Translations under genes and position numbers: made by a program
DNA from: Sphingobacterium sp. PCS056
Lineage (GTDB): Bacteria; Bacteroidota; Bacteroidia; Sphingobacteriales; Sphingobacteriaceae
DNA: 64,000 nt
Assembly (NCBI RefSeq): GCF_023273895.1
Contig: NZ_CP096883.1
Location: forward strand, 4,650,001-4,714,000
Reading direction: 5' to 3'
The notes under the pieces: generated by a model
The model's input: only the letters and a program-made list of their open reading frames with translations
Databases searched by the model: none
What the model was told of the DNA's origin: nothing
In this document: piece by piece, positions 8,891 through 17,110 of the stretch
Layout of the letters: each line of letters begins with the position of its first letter
Position numbering within the stretch: position 1 is the stretch's first letter

Positions 8891-10900
8891 TTAGATAAAT
8901 AAGGATACAATCAGGTCGATCAATTTAATGCCGACAAAAGGCACCAAAATACCACCTACACCAAAGAAGAGCAAGTTGCGACGTAACAGTGCGCTTGCAC
9001 CAATCGGTTTGTATGCGACTCCTTTCAAAGCCAATGGTATTAAAAATGGAATAATCAGTGCATTAAATATAACTGCAGATAAGATGGCACTTTCAGGACT
9101 ATGTAACTGCATAATATTTAATCCCTGCAACGCAGGAATAGCCGTGATAAACAAAGCTGGAATGATCGCAAAATATTTAGCCACATCATTTGCAATACTA
9201 AAAGTAGTAAGCGTACCACGGGTCATCAATAACTGTTTACCGATCTCCACCACTTCGATCAATTTCGTAGGATCATTATCCAAATCAACCATGTTACCTG
9301 CCTCCTTAGCCGCTTGCGTCCCACTGTTCATGGCAACACCCACATCTGCCTGAGCCAATGCAGGAGCATCATTGGTCCCATCTCCCATCATCGCAACCAG
9401 ACGGCCATTAGCTTGTTCCATCTTAATGTAGTTCATCTTATCCTCTGGCTTGGCCTCAGCAATAAAATCATCTACTCCGGCCTTTTCCGCTATATATTTT
9501 GCCGTCAATGGATTATCTCCGGTTACCATAACTGTTTTGATTCCCATTTTTCGTAAACGTTCAAACCGCTCTTGAATACCGGGTTTTATCACATCTTGCA
9601 GCTCAATGACTCCTAACGCAATTTCGTTCTCACAGACGACCAACGGGGTACCTCCATTTTGAGCAATTTTAGTAACCTGATCGGTTATATCTGCTGGAAA
9701 TTCATTTCCGGCCTGCGTAACGATATTACGGATCGCATCTGTCGCCCCTTTACGGATTCGGGTCTGATCAAAATCAATTCCCGAACTTCTCGTCTCTGCG
9801 GTAAACTTGATAAAAATCGGTGAATTGATTTTGAATGCCATCGGATCAATACCCGCTAGCTCAATAATTGATTTGCCTTCAGGCGTTTCATCACTCATTG
9901 AACTTAATACAGCAGCTTTAACCAAACGATCAGCGGCTATGCCTCGAGTTGGATAGAAATTTGTCGCTTTACGATTACCAATCGTAATCGTACCTGTTTT
10001 ATCCAATAATAAAACATCGATGTCTCCTGCAGTCTCGACAGCTTTTCCACTTTTGGTAATGACATTAGCCCGCAAAGCTCTATCCATACCGGCGATACCA
10101 ATTGCAGATAATAACCCGCCAATGGTAGTGGGTATTAAACAAATAAATAGTGAAATAAATGCAGCGATTGTGATAGGAGCCTGTGCATAATCTGCAAAAG
10201 GTTTTAACGTCACGGTCACGATAATGAATACCAAAGTGAAACCTGCCAGAAGAATAGTCAATGCAATTTCATTTGGTGTTTTCTGCCGGCTTGCCCCTTC
10301 TACCAAAGCGATCATTTTATCCAAAAAACTTTCACCAGGTTCAGTCGTTACTTTTACAAGTATTTTATCGGACAATACCTTGGTACCACCTGTCACACTA
10401 CTTTTATCCCCACCAGCCTCGCGGATCACTGGAGCAGACTCCCCCGTAATCGCACTTTCATCTATTGTTGCCAACCCCGAAACAATCTCGCCGTCGGAAG
10501 GAATGATATCGCCCGCTTCACAGATAAAAACATCTCCCTTAACCAATTGTGAGGAAGAAATCATCTTTCCATCTGCCAATTTAGCTGGCGTTTCTTCTCT
10601 TGTTTTACGCAGACTGTCCGCTTGTGCTTTTCCCCTTGCCTCGGCAATAGCTTCAGCAAAATTGGCAAATAGCAGGGTAAGCAATAAAATCAGAAATATG
10701 CTGAAGTTATAACCAAAGCTACCTTGTGATGTTTCTCCTGTCAATATCCATAAACTGACGATGAGCATCACAAAAGTTCCGATCTCTACCGTAAACATCA
10801 CGGGATTACGAAACATCAGTTTGGGGTTCAATTTCACGAAAGACTGTCTACAAGCTTGCAATAACATGTCACTCTGAAATAATGATTGATTCTTATTCAT
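8891..10900 (-). CDS. kdpB: Potassium-transporting P-type ATPase subunit B
   Basis: 669-aa catalytic P-type ATPase subunit of KdpFABC. Visible features: TGESAPV in the actuator domain, the phosphorylation motif DKTGTIT around residue 300, the nucleotide-binding region, TGDNPLTAKYIAEKAGVDDFIAEAKPEDK and MMGDGTNDAPALAQADVGVAM of the P domain, and about seven membrane segments. Length is normal. It couples ATP hydrolysis to potassium uptake through KdpA. Located in order A-B-C within the operon, 77 bases after kdpA. Confidence 0.97.
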   Translation of the reverse strand: MNKNQSLFQSDMLLQACRQSFVKLNPKLMFRNPVMFTVEIGTFVMLIVSLWILTGETSQGSFGYNFSIFLILLLTLLFANFAEAIAEARGKAQADSLRKTREETPAKLADGKMISSSQLVKGDVFICEAGDIIPSDGEIVSGLATIDESAITGESAPVIREAGGDKSSVTGGTKVLSDKILVKVTTEPGESFLDKMIALVEGASRQKTPNEIALTILLAGFTLVFIIVTVTLKPFADYAQAPITIAAFISLFICLIPTTIGGLLSAIGIAGMDRALRANVITKSGKAVETAGDIDVLLLDKTGTITIGNRKATNFYPTRGIAADRLVKAAVLSSMSDETPEGKSIIELAGIDPMAFKINSPIFIKFTAETRSSGIDFDQTRIRKGATDAIRNIVTQAGNEFPADITDQVTKIAQNGGTPLVVCENEIALGVIELQDVIKPGIQERFERLRKMGIKTVMVTGDNPLTAKYIAEKAGVDDFIAEAKPEDKMNYIKMEQANGRLVAMMGDGTNDAPALAQADVGVAMNSGTQAAKEAGNMVDLDNDPTKLIEVVEIGKQLLMTRGTLTTFSIANDVAKYFAIIPALFITAIPALQGLNIMQLHSPESAILSAVIFNALIIPFLIPLALKGVAYKPIGASALLRRNLLFFGVGGILVPFVGIKLIDLIVSLFI

Positions 10901-10977
10901 TTTTAAATATTTATATGGACGATGGCAACGATCGTTTTTACGATATAGGCCACCGATCCGTTACCATTCAAATGAGA

Positions 10978-12666
10978 TTAACGCATAGAAAAATATTCTG
11001 CAATAGGACCTAAGGTCAGGGCAGGGAAAAATGACAATGCTGCCACGATGATGATTACTGTAAATACCAGAATCCCAAAAGTTGCCGTATCTGTTTGCAA
11101 AGTACCTTCCCCTTCAGGAATAAACTTTTTCTTAGCCAACAAACCAGCAATTGCTACAGGCCCTATAATCGGCAAGAAGCGTGATAGGATTAAAACGATA
11201 CCTGTACTGATATTCCACCAAGGTGTATTATCCCCTAAACCTTCAAATCCACTCCCATTATTTGCCGACGAAGACGTATATTCATATAAGATCTCACTAA
11301 ATCCATGAAATCCAGGATTGTTTAATGTAGAGGCTCCCTGTCCAGGAAATGCTGTTGCTAAACCGGCGCTGATTAAGATCAGAAAGGGATGAATCAATGC
11401 AATGATCATCGCGATTTTCATCTCTCGAGCTTCTATTTTTTTACCTAAAAACTCAGGCGTACGTCCGACCATCAAGCCACTGATAAATACGGCCAGAATA
11501 ATGAAGATAAAAAAGTTCAGAATACCGACACCTGCACCTCCATAAAAACTATTGATCATCATCGCCAGTAATTCATTCATTCCGGAAAGTGGCATCGAAC
11601 TATCGTGCATGGAATTGACCGATCCAGTTGAAATCACGGTCGTCACAATGCTCCAGAATCCAGATGTCGCTGCACCAATTCGGATTTCTTTTCCTTCCAT
11701 TGCACCCAATGACTGATCGATCCCCATACTTGTTAGAGCAGGGTTACCTCCCATTTCCATTTTGATATTTGGAATTGCCAATAGCAAAAATCCTACGGTC
11801 ATCACGGCAAACATCATCCACGATAATTTTCTTCTTTTAATAAAGTAACCGAAAGCGAAGATCATGGCAAATGGGACGATCATCTGTGCAGCCATTTCGA
11901 CCATGTTACTGAGGTAAGTCGGATTTTCAAAAGGGTGAGCCGAATTGGTTCCAAAAAAACCACCACCATTTGTGCCGATATGTTTGATGGCTACAAATGC
12001 TGCAGCAGGTCCACGTGAGACTTCCACTGTATCTCCTTGCAGACTCACCATGGTATCCTTACCCTCAAACGTCATAGGCGTTCCTTGAAAAGCAAGTATG
12101 ATCGCCACAACAAAGGATAAAGGAAGTAAAATCCGTGTACAGGATTTTATAAAATATTCATAAAAATTACCTAGATCTGTAGCTGTTTTATCTCTAAAAG
12201 CTCTAAAAAGAGTAACTGCAGCAGCCATACCTGTACCGGCACTGACAAATTGTAAAAACATCAACCAATACTGTCCCAAATAACTCACCCCCGTTTCACC
12301 AGAGTAATGTTGCAAATTACAATTAACAACAAAAGAGATGATGGTATTGAATGCGAGATCTGCTGTCATACTCGGGTTTTGGTCTGGATTTAAAGGCAAA
12401 CTTCCCTGTCCCATCAGTACCAGCATCCCCAACAGGAACCAGATCATATTGATGCTAAGCAGTGCAACCATATGTTGCTTCCAACTCATTTCAACCTTTG
12501 GATCAATACCTGTTAGCTTATAAAATAATCTTTCAATTGGATTGAAAACCGGATCAAAAATGGTCCTATCTCCTGCATAAACCTTGGCAATGTATTTTCC
12601 TAAAGGAATTGCTAAAGCAATCGTGCCAAGAAACATGACGATTATGGCTATAATTTCTGTATTCAT
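10978..12666 (-). CDS. kdpA: Potassium-transporting ATPase subunit A (K+-selective channel-like subunit)
   Basis: 562-aa polytopic membrane protein of the superfamily of K+ transporters; it binds and conducts potassium in the KdpFABC complex. Selectivity-loop regions are recognisable, including HYSGETGVSYLGQ and GTNGGGFFGTNSAHPFENPT, the latter diagnostic for KdpA. Ten or so hydrophobic segments and normal length support a functional protein. ATG at 12664-12666; kdpF lies 40 bases upstream. Confidence 0.97.
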   Translation of the reverse strand: MNTEIIAIIVMFLGTIALAIPLGKYIAKVYAGDRTIFDPVFNPIERLFYKLTGIDPKVEMSWKQHMVALLSINMIWFLLGMLVLMGQGSLPLNPDQNPSMTADLAFNTIISFVVNCNLQHYSGETGVSYLGQYWLMFLQFVSAGTGMAAAVTLFRAFRDKTATDLGNFYEYFIKSCTRILLPLSFVVAIILAFQGTPMTFEGKDTMVSLQGDTVEVSRGPAAAFVAIKHIGTNGGGFFGTNSAHPFENPTYLSNMVEMAAQMIVPFAMIFAFGYFIKRRKLSWMMFAVMTVGFLLLAIPNIKMEMGGNPALTSMGIDQSLGAMEGKEIRIGAATSGFWSIVTTVISTGSVNSMHDSSMPLSGMNELLAMMINSFYGGAGVGILNFFIFIILAVFISGLMVGRTPEFLGKKIEAREMKIAMIIALIHPFLILISAGLATAFPGQGASTLNNPGFHGFSEILYEYTSSSANNGSGFEGLGDNTPWWNISTGIVLILSRFLPIIGPVAIAGLLAKKKFIPEGEGTLQTDTATFGILVFTVIIIVAALSFFPALTLGPIAEYFSMR

Positions 12667-12706
12667 AATTAAATTTTAAATATAATTTCATTCACAGTTT
12701 GACGAT

Positions 12707-12784
12707 TTAAAACTGTTCAGGCTTTAGTAATACATATACGATATATGCAAACACGCCTACCGCTACTACAAGTAATGCTATCAT
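12707..12784 (-). CDS. kdpF: KdpF, 25-aa stabilising peptide of the Kdp pump
   Basis: Tiny ORF: ATG at 12782-12784, stop at 12707-12709. The peptide begins MIALLVVAVGVFAYIVYVLL and ends KPEQF: one transmembrane helix followed by the K-P-E-x-F tail characteristic of KdpF. It sits immediately upstream of kdpA, its usual position. In KdpFABC it lies between A and B and stabilises the complex. Normally missed by gene callers because of its size. Confidence 0.93.
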   Translation of the reverse strand: MIALLVVAVGVFAYIVYVLLKPEQF

Positions 12785-12797
12785 CGTTTTCTTAATT

Positions 12798-13157
12798 TTA
12801 ATTTTCTAATATCGTTTTTAGATATTCCTTCCTCAATTCCTTAGGCAGTATGTCTAAATGCTTTTTTAAACTTGCTGGACTTTCTTCTGTAGATAGTTTC
12901 GTCAGAAATTCATTTTCGATCGCATTACGGATGTATTGATTCCCTCCTTGGTAGATCAAATTCACCACTTTTGCAATCTCCCCTGCATCCGCATATTCAT
13001 ACTCATTTCCTGAATTTATCTTTTTTAAACACTCTTCTGCTAATTTCCGCAATACGATATAATCAGTTATCGTATCGTCTCCTAGTTCTTGATCCGAAAT
13101 CCAACTACGGGATTCTGGCAGCCATTCTTCCAGTGTGCTGATCATCTTTGATTTCAT
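12798..13157 (-). CDS. Uncharacterised 119-aa soluble protein within the kdp operon
   Basis: Acidic, apparently helical protein without signal peptide or membrane segment; 13 bases upstream of kdpF on the same strand. Features include SLKKHLDILPKELRKEYLK at the C-terminus and a run IENEFLTKL that from memory resembles the DUF7674 style of small regulatory or immunity-like proteins; that match is unverified. It is flanked on both sides by one-helix membrane peptides, so it is probably co-transcribed with the pump. A possible start at the second methionine (codon 5) cannot be excluded. Function unknown; a regulatory role on Kdp would be guesswork. Confidence 0.7.
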   Translation of the reverse strand: MKSKMISTLEEWLPESRSWISDQELGDDTITDYIVLRKLAEECLKKINSGNEYEYADAGEIAKVVNLIYQGGNQYIRNAIENEFLTKLSTEESPASLKKHLDILPKELRKEYLKTILEN

Positions 13158-13242
13158 CTTATTACTTCTTTATTATATCTGGAGAGAGCTCAACGAAATT
13201 ATTTTTGCTATCGAACAAGATCACTTACCTGCTGGTTTTATA

Positions 13243-13326
13243 TTAAATCTGATCAAAAAAGTCAATCGATTTAAAAAACAGTGCGAAACAGATCACACCG
13301 ACCAGTAACAATACTATGGTTATCAT
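13243..13326 (-). CDS. 27-aa single-helix membrane peptide, KdpF-like, kdp operon
   Basis: ATG at 13324-13326, stop at 13243-13245. Sequence MITIVLLLVGVICFALFFKS followed by IDFFDQI: one membrane helix with a short charged tail. It differs from the canonical KdpF encoded at 12707-12784 (no KPE tail). It lies between the 46-aa and 119-aa genes on the same strand. The size, hydrophobic helix, start context (AAGTAG before ATG) and location support a real gene; whether it joins the Kdp complex is inferred only from context. Confidence 0.6.
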   Translation of the reverse strand: MITIVLLLVGVICFALFFKSIDFFDQI

Positions 13327-13337
13327 ATCTACTTAAT

Positions 13338-13478
13338 TTATGTGCTTAGGATATCTACAAATTTTACTACTGCAAAAGTTACAATTGCAACAAAGGCAAG
13401 TTTCAATAGTCCCTGCGTGATTCCGCACTTCCAGTACCGGTCGTACTGCCTGATTTTTTTCCATTTTGAATTTAACAT
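13338..13478 (-). CDS. 46-aa membrane protein, first gene of the kdp operon
   Basis: ATG at 13476-13478, stop at 13338-13340. A basic N-terminus (MLNSKWKKIRQYDRYWK) precedes one strongly hydrophobic helix (LLKLAFVAIVTFAVVKF). It ends 11 bases before the next small gene and is the first ORF after the sigma-54-like promoter, with a leader of about 15 bases. No family recognised. Another overlapping frame on the same strand is cysteine-rich and less plausible, so this frame was chosen because it gives a typical positive-inside membrane topology. Confidence 0.55.
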   Translation of the reverse strand: MLNSKWKKIRQYDRYWKCGITQGLLKLAFVAIVTFAVVKFVDILST

Positions 13479-13503
13479 GAGTATTCATTTTGGAAATGGA
13501 GGA

Positions 13504-13519
13504 TGCCAATTTTATTCCA
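13504..13519 (-). promoter_or_regulatory. Candidate sigma-54 (-24/-12) promoter of the kdp operon
   Basis: Minus strand reads TGGAATAAAATTGGCA. It keeps the invariant GG-N10-GC spacing of sigma-54 promoters (consensus TGGCAC-N5-TTGCW) and matches at T, GG, A, T, GC and W, but differs at three less conserved positions. The predicted start is near 13493, 15 bases before the first small ORF. The activator gene of the NtrC class lies directly upstream, which makes the site credible. Confidence 0.5.
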
Positions 13520-13587
13520 AGTCAAAGGCAACAAAACCAAAAACCTAGAAAACAACAGGTTAGCGTAAAACGGTGAAAAAACAGAAA

Positions 13588-13614
13588 CAAAAAAGCCTAT
13601 CATTTTGATAGGCT
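13588..13614 (-). terminator. Rho-independent terminator downstream of the NtrC-type regulator gene
   Basis: Stem AGCCTATC / GATAGGCT (13594-13601 with 13607-13614), loop of 5, followed on the minus strand by a T-run. It separates transcription of the regulator from the kdp operon whose promoter starts about 70 bases further on. Confidence 0.8.
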
Positions 13615-14078
13615 CTATATCATAATAGAAGGATTTAATTCAATAAATACGATGTGCGACTATAGAAGATGTGGAGTTTTCATATCTACTCTATGCTCCT
13701 ACGCTGCAATACAAATAAGGAAGTAATGCAAGATATCTGATACCTGTAAGCAGGGTCAGAAAATAATGATATCATGCTGAAAGTATCGTAATAGTGGACT
13801 TAACACGGACTCACCACGGACTTAACACGGATTTATGCTCTATAAAGCATGTATTCAGTATGAAGAAAACTCGAATATCCTCTTATACGAGCTGCACTTA
13901 TTGGCAAGCTAACAATACTTAAAAAGTAGGCCTAAAACAACTTAAACAATGTTTTTTCGAGATTTAATAAGAGATTATCCATATCCTCAAGGGATGGATA
14001 AGCGTAAACTTGACTTCTAGTTGATCGTCTCATGATCCATCGGCGAGTCCGAGTCAATAGATAAAAAAGTCATATTCA
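13615..14078. other. Gene-free region between kdp promoter/terminator and regulator gene
   Basis: About 460 bases without a credible ORF on either strand. It contains the 11-bp direct-repeat array at 13796-13828 and is a plausible location for upstream activator binding sites of the kdp operon. Nothing else was recognised. Confidence 0.5.
13796..13828. repeat. Three tandem 11-bp direct repeats, possible activator-binding array
   Basis: GGACTTAACAC, GGACTCACCAC and GGACTTAACAC in direct succession, then a partial fourth copy GGATTT. The period equals about one turn of DNA. The array lies some 280 bases upstream of the candidate sigma-54 promoter, within range for an enhancer-type activator. 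Function is inferred. Confidence 0.7.
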
Positions 14079-15416
14079 TCAGGTTAATTTATACTCTTCG
14101 ATCTTACGATAAAGTGTTGCAATACCAATTTCCAACAGACGAGCCGCTTCAGCTTTATTGCCCTGCGTATGTTGCAGTACTTTTTGAATATGTAATTTTT
14201 CTACACTAGCCATGGAGAAAGCAGATAACATTTTTGCTCCAGTAGCAACAGTTAAATTAGCAAACGGAAGTGTTTCTACACCAAGAACATCGGTATCGGA
14301 TAAGATTACACTCCGCTCAATACAATTCTTAAGTTCTCGAATATTTCCTTTCCAATCATGATTTTCCAATGCGGTAATGTATTCAGAGGAAAGCTGTATT
14401 TCCTTTCTTTTTGCGCGCAAAGAGTATATCTGAGTAAAATGATGAGCCAATAATCCAATATCCTGTTTACGTTCTCGCAATGCTGGCAAATAGATACTGA
14501 ATACCGAAAGACGATAAAAAAGATCACTTCGGAAGTGTTCATTGGCGATCTCTTGTTCTAAATTTCGATTCGTAGCCGCAATAATACGTACATCGACCTT
14601 TGTTACTTTTGTTTCACCGATCTTCAGAAATTCACCAGTTTCCAAAACCCTTAATATCTTAGCTTGAAGTTCGATTGGCATCTCTCCAATCTCATCTAAA
14701 AAAATAGTTCCTTTATTCGCTTCTTCAAAAAGTCCTTTTTGATCTTTCATCGCGCCAGTAAAAGAACCAGCCTTATGTCCAAAGAGTTCACCTTCTAATA
14801 ATTCTTTACTAAATGCCGCACAGTTGATGGCAACAAAATTAAATTTACTGCGGCTACTGGCCTGATGTACTGCTTGCGCAAAAACTTCTTTTCCAGTACC
14901 CGTATCGCCGGTCAGTAACACGGTTGTATCTGTTACAGCAACCCTTTTAGCCAAATCTATAGCATTCAAGATCGCTTTAGATTTACCTATAATCTGATCA
15001 AAAGAAAAACGATCACCAAGCTGTCTTTCGAGCTGTTGCACCCGTTTTGCCAATGCAACCTTTTCACTAGCATTGTATACCAAGGGGATGATCTTATTAT
15101 TATCATCTCCTTTCGTTATATAATCAAAAGCACCATTTTTCATAGCTTTCACACCATCGGGTATATTGCCATATGCTGTCAACAAAATAATTTCAAGACA
15201 AGGGTATTTCTGCTTGATTACTTTTGTGCTGTCTACGCCACTCCCATCGGGTAATTTGACGTCGCAAATAACAACATCAATATCTTGCTCTTCCAATCGT
15301 TTCAGTCCCTTTTTGAGATCTGATGCCTGAAATACCTCGTAGCCTTCAAGTGTAATTATTCTAGCGAGTAATGTACGAATCTTATCTTCGTCGTCGATGA
15401 TTAGGATAGTGCTCAA
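14079..15416 (-). CDS. Sigma-54-dependent response regulator, NtrC class (REC-AAA+-Fis HTH)
   Basis: 445-aa activator. Receiver domain at the N-terminus with phosphoacceptor Asp52 (VVICDVKLPDGSG); AAA+ domain from about residue 140 with Walker A GDTGTGKE, the sigma-54 contact loop written GSFTGA instead of the usual GAFTGA, Walker B GTIFLDEIGEMP and the R-finger region; C-terminal Fis-type helix-turn-helix (NKAEAARLLEIGIATLYRKI). It hydrolyses ATP to open sigma-54 promoters. It lies upstream of, and parallel to, the kdp operon, whose sensor kinase has no other obvious partner in the window, so it is probably the KdpE substitute. The A-to-S change in the loop is conservative. Confidence 0.93.
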   Translation of the reverse strand: MSTILIIDDEDKIRTLLARIITLEGYEVFQASDLKKGLKRLEEQDIDVVICDVKLPDGSGVDSTKVIKQKYPCLEIILLTAYGNIPDGVKAMKNGAFDYITKGDDNNKIIPLVYNASEKVALAKRVQQLERQLGDRFSFDQIIGKSKAILNAIDLAKRVAVTDTTVLLTGDTGTGKEVFAQAVHQASSRSKFNFVAINCAAFSKELLEGELFGHKAGSFTGAMKDQKGLFEEANKGTIFLDEIGEMPIELQAKILRVLETGEFLKIGETKVTKVDVRIIAATNRNLEQEIANEHFRSDLFYRLSVFSIYLPALRERKQDIGLLAHHFTQIYSLRAKRKEIQLSSEYITALENHDWKGNIRELKNCIERSVILSDTDVLGVETLPFANLTVATGAKMLSAFSMASVEKLHIQKVLQHTQGNKAEAARLLEIGIATLYRKIEEYKLT

Positions 15417-15489
15417 TGCTTAAAATTTAGATATCAAACTTAGATAATTTTTATACGATATACACCATTATCCAGAAATATTAACATAG

Positions 15490-16413
15490 TTAACGTCCAA
15501 ATTGATCGTAATTATCTGTAGCATATTTTTCAAAACGTGTCAATATAGCGATGTTATCCCGTTCCAATTTTGACAGCTCTTTGGTTACATCGTTAGAAAC
15601 TGGCACATACCAATCTACAGGATCAAAGAATTGACGCACATTAATTTTGGTAAAAGCATAGCCGTGTCTCGCAAAAATTGTATTTCGAATAATCTCTAAA
15701 TCCAACTTCTTGAGATTTTTCAGATCTCCTTCTGTCAACTTCATTTTTGAACCATTCAATTTAAATACTGCTGGAGATGCTGCCCGATACAGATCATTGA
15801 TGTAGGTATACGTTGTGTCACCATCTTCAACTGTCTGAGTTTCCTTTTTTGAGGCATACCAATCTATTAATGGTTCACTATGCTCATCATTGGGCAACAT
15901 GAGGTTGGCATTATATACAAACTGCTTTTTCGTCAGTTTAAAATTACGCTTTCTAACATGTACTCCTTGATCAAAAGCGGTCCAGGATCCGACCAGCGTA
16001 TCGTTTTTCCATTTAAATTCAAATCGTCCATCAGATTTTTTATCACTTGGCTCATCCAAGATAAATGATATTACATTTCCGTTTTCTTCGATTTTTCCGA
16101 CCAATGGCCTTAAATTGCCTTTCACGACATTCTGACCAATTACCGTATCGGCAGTAATGCGTTTGATTGTCAAATTAATTTTAGGACTGTAATCAAATCC
16201 AGCTGGAAATTCTCCCTTATTTTGAAGAATTTCTTCAGAGACCTTTTCATCGACAGTAAAGTCACCTACCCAATTCCCATACAATTCTTTGTGAATCTCA
16301 TTTTCAACAACAGCTGCAACTGAATCAGTTGGGATTGAAGATTTCTTATTCGTTTTGTTATGACAAGAAGCGAGTGCGGCAAATCCAAGCACTGCAAAAA
16401 AAAGTCTTTTCAT
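15490..16413 (-). CDS. Lipoprotein with C-terminal YARHG domain
   Basis: 307 aa. Lipoprotein signal peptide with lipobox (FAALASC, cysteine at residue 17) predicts membrane anchoring. The middle part is beta-rich and unassigned; the C-terminal part shows the YARHG extracellular domain hallmark (RNTIFARHGYAFTK, then FFDPVDWYVP). The domain's function is poorly known. It is 2 bases apart from the DUF2306 gene on the same strand, suggesting a two-gene unit. Confidence 0.8.
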   Translation of the reverse strand: MKRLFFAVLGFAALASCHNKTNKKSSIPTDSVAAVVENEIHKELYGNWVGDFTVDEKVSEEILQNKGEFPAGFDYSPKINLTIKRITADTVIGQNVVKGNLRPLVGKIEENGNVISFILDEPSDKKSDGRFEFKWKNDTLVGSWTAFDQGVHVRKRNFKLTKKQFVYNANLMLPNDEHSEPLIDWYASKKETQTVEDGDTTYTYINDLYRAASPAVFKLNGSKMKLTEGDLKNLKKLDLEIIRNTIFARHGYAFTKINVRQFFDPVDWYVPVSNDVTKELSKLERDNIAILTRFEKYATDNYDQFGR

Positions 16414-16414
16414 C

Positions 16415-17047
16415 TTATTTATTTTGGTTAATAATCCATTCTGCTAGTAGTAGATTTGGAATCCAACCTAACCAGGCAATCAGCTGATATAAATCCATGG
16501 GATTAGGGTGAAAAAAATATACTAATATGACCTTCCAATAGCGCAAAGTTAATGCCGAACATGTCAATGCAAAACTTCTGATCATAAAATTTTTATGCGC
16601 TTTGAAATCTCCAATCTTTGCTCTTAGGACAGCCTGGAGCGTATAATAAAACCATAAACAGGCTAATACGGTAAACGCAATTTGCGCTGTAAGTCCACCA
16701 TTTGCTTTCATGCCAATTAGAAAACCTGAAGGTGCTGCACAACCTAAAATGATAGCAACATACAGATAACCCAGTACATGGTGTACGCGGGGGTAATTTC
16801 TTAATATAGTTTTATTGAATTGTGTAAATCCAGCTGGCAATGCTAGCACAGCAGAGATGACATGGATATAAAAGGCATATTTATACCAACTAATCTGTGT
16901 AACCTCTGTTTGCTTAATTTGTAAAAATGAAGCATCTAATTCAAAATTTCGATATCGCCATGTGATCTCGCCCATCAACATACAACTATATGTAAACAGC
17001 AATATTAGAACCAAATTATAGGTGGTATTTTTCCAGTCCGAAATCAT
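16415..17047 (-). CDS. DUF2306-family integral membrane protein
   Basis: About 210 aa with roughly six hydrophobic segments. Motifs typical of DUF2306 are visible: HVISAVLALPAGFTQF, RVHHVLGYLYV, and HKNFMIRSFALTCSALTLR. The longest frame begins with GTG at 17056, but the ATG at 17045-17047 (MISDWKN) is preferred. Downstream partner is the YARHG lipoprotein gene. Function not established for the family. Confidence 0.8.
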   Translation of the reverse strand: MISDWKNTTYNLVLILLFTYSCMLMGEITWRYRNFELDASFLQIKQTEVTQISWYKYAFYIHVISAVLALPAGFTQFNKTILRNYPRVHHVLGYLYVAIILGCAAPSGFLIGMKANGGLTAQIAFTVLACLWFYYTLQAVLRAKIGDFKAHKNFMIRSFALTCSALTLRYWKVILVYFFHPNPMDLYQLIAWLGWIPNLLLAEWIINQNK

Positions 17048-17110
17048 GATCAGCACTTGATAGAATTAAGGTAATTAATCAGGGTTAATTACCTTAATTA
17101 GAAATTTAAC

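Noticed and set aside
13342..13548. 68-aa plus-strand ORF in the kdp upstream region
   Set aside because: It is the antisense shadow of the 46-aa membrane protein gene and sigma-54-like promoter region, and has no recognisable features.
13860..13922. 20-codon plus-strand ORF in the gene-free region
   Set aside because: Too short, no ribosome-binding site or hydrophobic segment.
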